Below, piece after piece: positions 59,541 through 64,000 of a DNA stretch of 64,000 bases. Position 1 is the stretch's first letter, and every line of letters starts with the position of its first letter. The stretch spans positions 16,344,001 through 16,408,000 of the forward strand of contig NC_092338.1 of assembly GCF_046630445.1 (NCBI RefSeq), read 5' to 3'. Origin of the DNA: Rutidosis leptorrhynchoides. Its lineage: Eukaryota > Streptophyta > Magnoliopsida > Asterales > Asteraceae. Under the pieces are notes generated by a model. That model saw nothing but the letters and a program-made list of their open reading frames with translations. It was not told the origin of the DNA and searched no databases. Both the position numbers and the translations under genes were made by a program.

Positions 59541-60191
59541 GAAGAATGGCTATTTACTTCTCTAAAAATTACTAATTTTAAAAATATATGAGACCCTATC
59601 TATAAATTTAGTAATGTTTTATACAATTTAATTAGTATTTTATACATAAAAAAATTAAATTAATAGAATCAAAGGACCCCATATAACTCTACATTGTTAG
59701 TCATATTATGTTAGACCGAAACCCACAATCAGGCAATCAGGTTGGGTCTAACATAATATGACTAACATACATAGACTCGCCATTGGTCTACATAATATAT
59801 TATATGACCAATTTCATATACATCGAACCAACTCACATACTATCATGATAATTGATAAGGTCTAATCATCTCACCAATATGATCATGTATAGATGTACGT
59901 TACTTTTACATACATGTGAAAAGAATGTTTACCGATTAACACTAACCTTTTTAGACTAAATTCTTGAAAAAGGTATTAAAATATAGAGTTTAAGAAACAT
60001 CTAGCACGAGTGGTGTCCCATGTTAAATCAAGTCTGTATATACATTTTCACCTCTATATTGCTATTTTTAGAAACCATATCCATTTATAGACAATCACCT
60101 TTTTCACTTGTTTAATTCATGACATTAAAATTGATTAGCTTATCTTTATTAAATTACATTTTAGCCCCCATCAATAGTTGGAAAATGGGGT
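58923..60191. other. Upstream intergenic region of the CBSX5-like gene
   Basis: AT-rich. It holds T runs at 58924-58939 and 59512-59540 (29 T) and a perfect 22-bp-arm hairpin at 59696-59766. No ORF of note. Confidence 0.6.
59696..59766. repeat. Short foldback (22-bp perfect arms)
   Basis: 59696-59717 pairs perfectly with 59745-59766 around a 27-nt loop. Probably a MITE remnant; it lies 515 bp upstream of the host gene start. Confidence 0.75.
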
Positions 60192-60199
60192 TATAAATA
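60192..60199 (+). promoter_or_regulatory. TATA box of the CBSX5-like gene
   Basis: TATAAATA 90 bp before the ATG, followed by CA-rich, CT-rich sequence typical of a plant 5' UTR. Start of transcription would be near 60225-60230. Confidence 0.65.
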
Positions 60200-60281
60200 T
60201 ACTCACCAACTTCAATTCCACATCAACACACTCATCTTCACACACACAAACACTTTTTCTAAACCCACCAACAATTTGTGT

Positions 60282-61791
60282 ATGGCAGCTAGATTGTTGG
60301 CATATGAGGTCTCCGATCTTTGCTTAGGCAAACCTCCCCTCACCTCCCTCCCTATCACCGCCACGATCCGCCACGCCTTAAACGCACTCAAAACTTCTGA
60401 CGACACACACATTAGTATTTGGACATGTGATCACCCTCACTCAACCACTGATCACCTTGTTAGTAACTGTCGTTGTATTGGTAAAATTTGCATGGTTGAC
60501 ATCATTTGTTACCTTTGTAAACAAGACAACATTTCGTCTCCTTCCTTGGCCCTCAAGTCACCTGTTTCGGTCTTGTTGTCACATGTTCTTCATGTAGTTA
60601 AACATGTGGAACCCTCCTCAAGGTAATTTTAATACTCAATCCGTCCATATCTGTTTGTCCAAAGTTCTATTTTAAATTTTACGTTTACCGTATTATGTAT
60701 ATTTGAATGTAAAATCAAATTTAACAATCATTCAGCAAAAAGTAAACAATAATTGTGTGTTTTTTTGTCTGCAGTCTATTACTTCAATAGGGAGAGAATG
60801 AAAGTTTAGCTAGCAATCGTTTAAAAACGAATTATTAGATTTTCACATTTTTGGCTTAAAATATTCAGTCTAATTTTTTTGCTAGTGAATACTTATTTTG
60901 AGACAATCATTCTTAATTAGAGGGGTCAAACCTTTTTTTTGTTTGCTTTTGTGTTGCAGTTTGCTTGAAGCAATTGATTTAATTATCAACGGTGCACAAA
61001 ATCTTGTGGTTCCAATAAGAAATAGAGCTACCAAAAGAAAACAATTGAGGCCGAACCGTGAATATTGTTGGATAACACAAGAGGACGTGATGAGGTTCCT
61101 TTTAAGCACAATCGGTTCGTTCTCACCAATCGCGGCTTATTCCGTTGAGTCACTCGGTATCATCACCGTTGACATCCTCACAATCAATTACCATTCTTCG
61201 GCATTACAAGCACTTGACGCCATAACATCTTCTCTTGTTGACCAAACTTCGGTAGCCGTGGTTGATGATGATGGTGTGTTGATAGGAGAGATATCTCCTT
61301 TCACACTTGCTTATTGCGACGAAATGGTTGCTGCTGCGATCACAACATTGTCCGCTGGAGATCTTATGACATATATAGACTGTGGTGGCCCACCTGAAAA
61401 CATTATCCGGGTGGTGGAGACAAGGTTGAATGAAATGAATCTTAATGGAATGTTGGAGGAATTTTCAAATTACTCCTCCAACATTCCATGTTGTAATAAC
61501 AATACCAACTCATCTTCTGAAGATGAGTTGGAGGTATCATCCCCGACCTCAGTCACTATGAGGACTGGGAGGTACAATAGGCCGAATAGCTACTCCGTCC
61601 GAATAATGAGGAGGGTGGAGCCTATTATCTGTCATCCTGGAAGCTCGTTGGTGGCAGTGATGATTCAAGCGATTGCGCATCGCGTGAGTTATGTGTGGGT
61701 GATTGAAGACGATTGTAGTGTGGTCGGAATTGTGAAGTTTTCAAGTATGTTGGAAATTTTCCGGAAACATTTAGAGAGTATGATTAACTAA
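60282..61791 (+). CDS. CBSX5: CBS-domain protein, CBSX5-like (two exons)
   Basis: Predicted CDS: 60282-60622 joined to 60960-61791, 390 residues. ATG starts MAARLLAYEVSDLCLGKPPL, the conserved N-terminus of Arabidopsis CBSX5-type proteins of nearly equal length. The intron (60623-60959) has a GTAATT donor, a TTGTGTTGCAG acceptor and phase 2. Exon 1 covers the first CBS motif and CRCIGKICMVDIICYLC. Exon 2 has NLVVPIRNR, CWITQEDVMRFLL, a further CBS pair (TSVAVVDDDGVLIGEISPFTL and, at the end, SYVWVIEDDCSVVGIVKFSSML). CBS pairs bind adenosine-type ligands and regulate partners; the substrate is not known from sequence. The Asn/Ser/Glu-rich linker (about 385-420 codon-third region, 61440-61540) is encoded by two perfect DNA hairpins. 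Intact; the only convincing host gene here. Confidence 0.9.
61445..61531. repeat. Two adjacent perfect hairpins inside exon 2
   Basis: Arms 61445-61460 and 61474-61489 (16 bp, 13-nt loop), then arms 61505-61517 and 61519-61531 (13 bp, 1-nt loop). Both lie in the variable linker and keep the reading frame. Confidence 0.9.
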
Positions 61792-61948
61792 GTTGGTGAT
61801 CATATGAGCAACTATGTTAAAACTAAAAAAGATAGGTGAAAGGGGAAATTTTGTAAATATAAACAACTACTTGGTGGTTTTTAGTAATATGAATGCGATT
61901 GAACCATGGGCCTCTTGAAGATAAACTTTCATTCCGTGTTTTTGTATT
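61792..61948 (+). other. 3' flank of the CBSX5-like gene
   Basis: Probable 3' UTR; GTAAATATAAA at about 61853 could serve as a polyadenylation signal. Ends with the MULE target duplication. Confidence 0.45.
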
Positions 61949-63424
61949 GACTTAATTACACGAATAGTCACCGTGGTTTGTCAAATTTTGCAACTTTAGT
62001 CACTATAGTTATTTTTTTGCAAGTTTAGTTATTGTAGTTTAAAAATCTTGCATGACGTTACTTTTCTCCGTTAAGTGTCAGTCAAGTGCCTGTCATGTGA
62101 GGGCAATTTAGTCTTTTTACTTCGTCCCTCTTTTTAGCTCTTCATCTCCTTGAACCCAAAAAAAAAAAAAAAAAAAAAAATTTGATAAATAAAAAAAGTA
62201 AATTTTTTTTTCTAAACATATATCCATAAAAACACATAACTGCTATATTTTCAATTTATATCCATAAAATCACGACAAGCACATCTCTGTTATAATTTCA
62301 ACATATATCCATACCTTATCTTCTACCTAATTATATTACAATTTGCTTATGAACACAAAGACACAAATCTAAATCCACTTACAGTTAATTATATTAGGTT
62401 GAAATTGGGGGTTCTTCAATTTTGTTAAACAAAGACTAAGACGATTACTCCGGTGGTGTTGATGGCTTCTACAAATTCTTCAATAACCCATTTCCTTTAA
62501 ATAAAATTTTCAGCGATGATTTTGAAATGGAAGCTGGCGTCGATTAATAACCCATGTCCTTCACCTTGCTAATTGTTCTTTCATCACCCAAATTAGAGAT
62601 CTATTTGTAAACTCAAAGATTTGTATTTGTTGAGATGAAGATTGGGTCACATATCTGAGATGAAGATCGAGTTACAACAATCGACGGCGGTCGACAGAGC
62701 GAACGACGGAGCTTGAAAAATCGTCGGAGAATGACGACGGCGGTCGCCGGAGCTAGAAAAATTCTTGACGGTGGGGGAGCATTAATCGGCCTTGAATCAG
62801 CGAAGGTTTTGTTTCGGTGACCAACAATAGCAGCATGTACGTATATTTAATTTAGGTTTTAATTTGGATTTAGCAATTAGATGGAACGATACAGAACAAA
62901 CATAATGGAAGTAGGTTTGTATGTGGTGGTGATGATAAAAGTGAAATAAAAACAGAACATATGGAATTGGTAGAGGTGGATTTTGAAATGGTAGTGATTT
63001 GATTTTGAGAAATTTAATTTGATTAGGGTTTACTTATTTGAGATGAAAGGAAGATGAAGAATGATTAAGTTGTCTTTCAATTTTATTGCAGGTGAGCTTG
63101 ATTTAACTGCAGGTGAATTGAAAGATGTGTTGGAAATTAGGGTTTCAAATGGAAAGGGAAAAACAAACGTAGAATAAAAGGGGGATAAAAGGGCTTATAA
63201 GGCTGGAAATATGGTGCGAATAGACGAAAATACCCCTCACGTGATCAGCACATGATATGTTCTAACATGATATGTTCTAACGGAGTAAATACACGTCAGT
63301 GAGACTCGGTGATTAAAATTGTAATTTTTTGAAACCACAGTGACTAAACTTGCAAAAAAAAAAACTATAGTGACTAAAGTTGCAATATTTGACAAACCAC
63401 AGTGACCAAACGTGTAATTAAGTC
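61949..63424. mobile_element. Non-autonomous Mutator-like element (TIR, 9-bp TSD)
   Basis: 1476 bp beginning GACTTAATTACACG and ending with its complement. A perfect 9-bp duplication TTTTGTATT is at 61940-61948 and 63425-63433; this length is the mark of Mutator superfamily insertion. TIRs of at least about 95 bp (61949-62043, 63330-63424) are built of sub-repeats of TTTAGTCACTATAGTTT type, with weaker similarity beyond. No transposase. The interior has a GC-rich, degenerate tandem part (about 62675-62775, CGACGGCGGTCG twice), which might be captured host DNA. It lies only 158 bp past the CBSX5-like stop codon. Confidence 0.85.
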
Positions 63425-63433
63425 TTTTGTATT

Positions 63434-64000
63434 TTTTCTTTTCAATAAATAAATAAAAACAAAATTTGTTACAAAAGTATACCTCAAAAGCATAATTAGA
63501 GGGGAAAGCAATATGTAAATTAAACAATTATAAACTTTACTATTTTCGGAACTAAAGAATTGTAAATTTGGATCAAAAGCAATTTACGTTTTCTTCTACA
63601 AATGAATATAGTTAAGAATTATAATTCTGTAGTAAAACCTTGTAGTCCTTTATTAGGAATTTTAAGTTGCGCCCATCTAACTACCCAAAGAATTCTGATC
63701 CGTGTCAAAATAAAAATGTTGAAGGTGAGAATGCATGGAGGTTCACTGCATGAAAGAATTTATTGTGTCTTGTACGAGTAGTTGTTAGTTTAGTTTAGTG
63801 TTTGATTTGGTTGATTGTTTGATTTTGATGTTTAATTTATTTTTAAGGTAGGTTTGGTCGTAGATAGCGGTTAGACTTTCATTTTCTAATTTCTAACCTT
63901 TTGTAATTATGTTGCATATTGTTTTTTTTTTTTTTAAATAGTAGATTTTCATGAATAACTTACAAAAATAGAAATTCAAAATTTTTTTTACACAGATGGT
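63434..64000. other. Intergenic AT-rich DNA, no gene
   Basis: No ORF, repeat boundary or RNA gene that I can support; poly(T) and poly(A) runs only. Confidence 0.5.

Noticed and set aside
59696-59766. microRNA precursor
   Set aside because: A 22-bp perfect short hairpin with no bulges or longer stem looks like a MITE remnant; no small-RNA data.
62640-62860. Host gene fragment within the MULE
   Set aside because: Short frames rich in Arg/Gly/Val with no recognised domain; kept only as a possibility in the MULE entry.

Overview
This is plant nuclear DNA from a eudicot. The telomere-type unit is TTTAGGG, the retroelement primer sites match plant tRNA ends, there is an intact Cassandra TRIM, and the one host gene is a spliced CBSX5-type gene. 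The repeat landscape would fit Asteraceae, but that is only a guess. Almost everything else is recent transposable-element sequence, with LTR pairs differing by about 1-2 % by eye.

Layout. 1-430: a near-perfect palindrome of telomere-type repeats, then degenerate CCCTAAA sequence. 430-494 and 39275-39347: the two halves of one (AT)n microsatellite, split by a Sirevirus-like Ty1/copia element (495-39274). That element is host to a four-level nest. An Athila-type gypsy element on the minus strand (6682-37928, TSD GACAT) sits in the copia's third ORF. A second Athila element on the plus strand (18082-32161, TSD ATGTT) sits in the protease region of the first. A complete Cassandra TRIM with 5S rRNA-derived LTRs (20712-21351, TSD ATCAA) sits in the gag of the second.

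39348-42896: old intergenic DNA with a solo LTR (39911-40876, TSD ATTTC) and an inverted-repeat/microsatellite cluster. 42897-58922: an L1-type LINE on the minus strand, split between ORF1 and ORF2 by a Tekay/Del-type gypsy element (47178-56700, TSD CCACA) whose pol is intact. 60282-61791: the host gene, a two-exon CBSX5-like CBS-domain protein. 61949-63424: a non-autonomous Mutator-like element with long terminal inverted repeats and a perfect 9-bp TSD.

Most interesting signals. (1) Each LTR-retrotransposon family carries its own short palindrome, repeated at set spacing: CATGCGATCGCATG pairs exactly 32 bp apart, four times in Athila-1; GGACGCCGTCC in three pairs about 20 bp apart in Athila-2; a GCGCCGCGAC pair 21 bp apart in the Tekay element; CAGA(C/G)TCTG triplets 15 bp apart in the copia. 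In both Athila elements the LTR array is repeated just upstream of the env-position gene, with unrelated spacers. (2) That env-position gene shows the same structure in both families: a tiny ATG exon, a phase-0 intron of 0.6-0.8 kb and a TGTTTTGCAG acceptor. In Athila-1 it is intact although gag-pol is ruined. (3) A hairpin with a TGAGGGC loop and a compensatory base-pair change lies downstream of it in both families. (4) Athila-1 has an extra exon-like zinc-knuckle ORF between pol and env.
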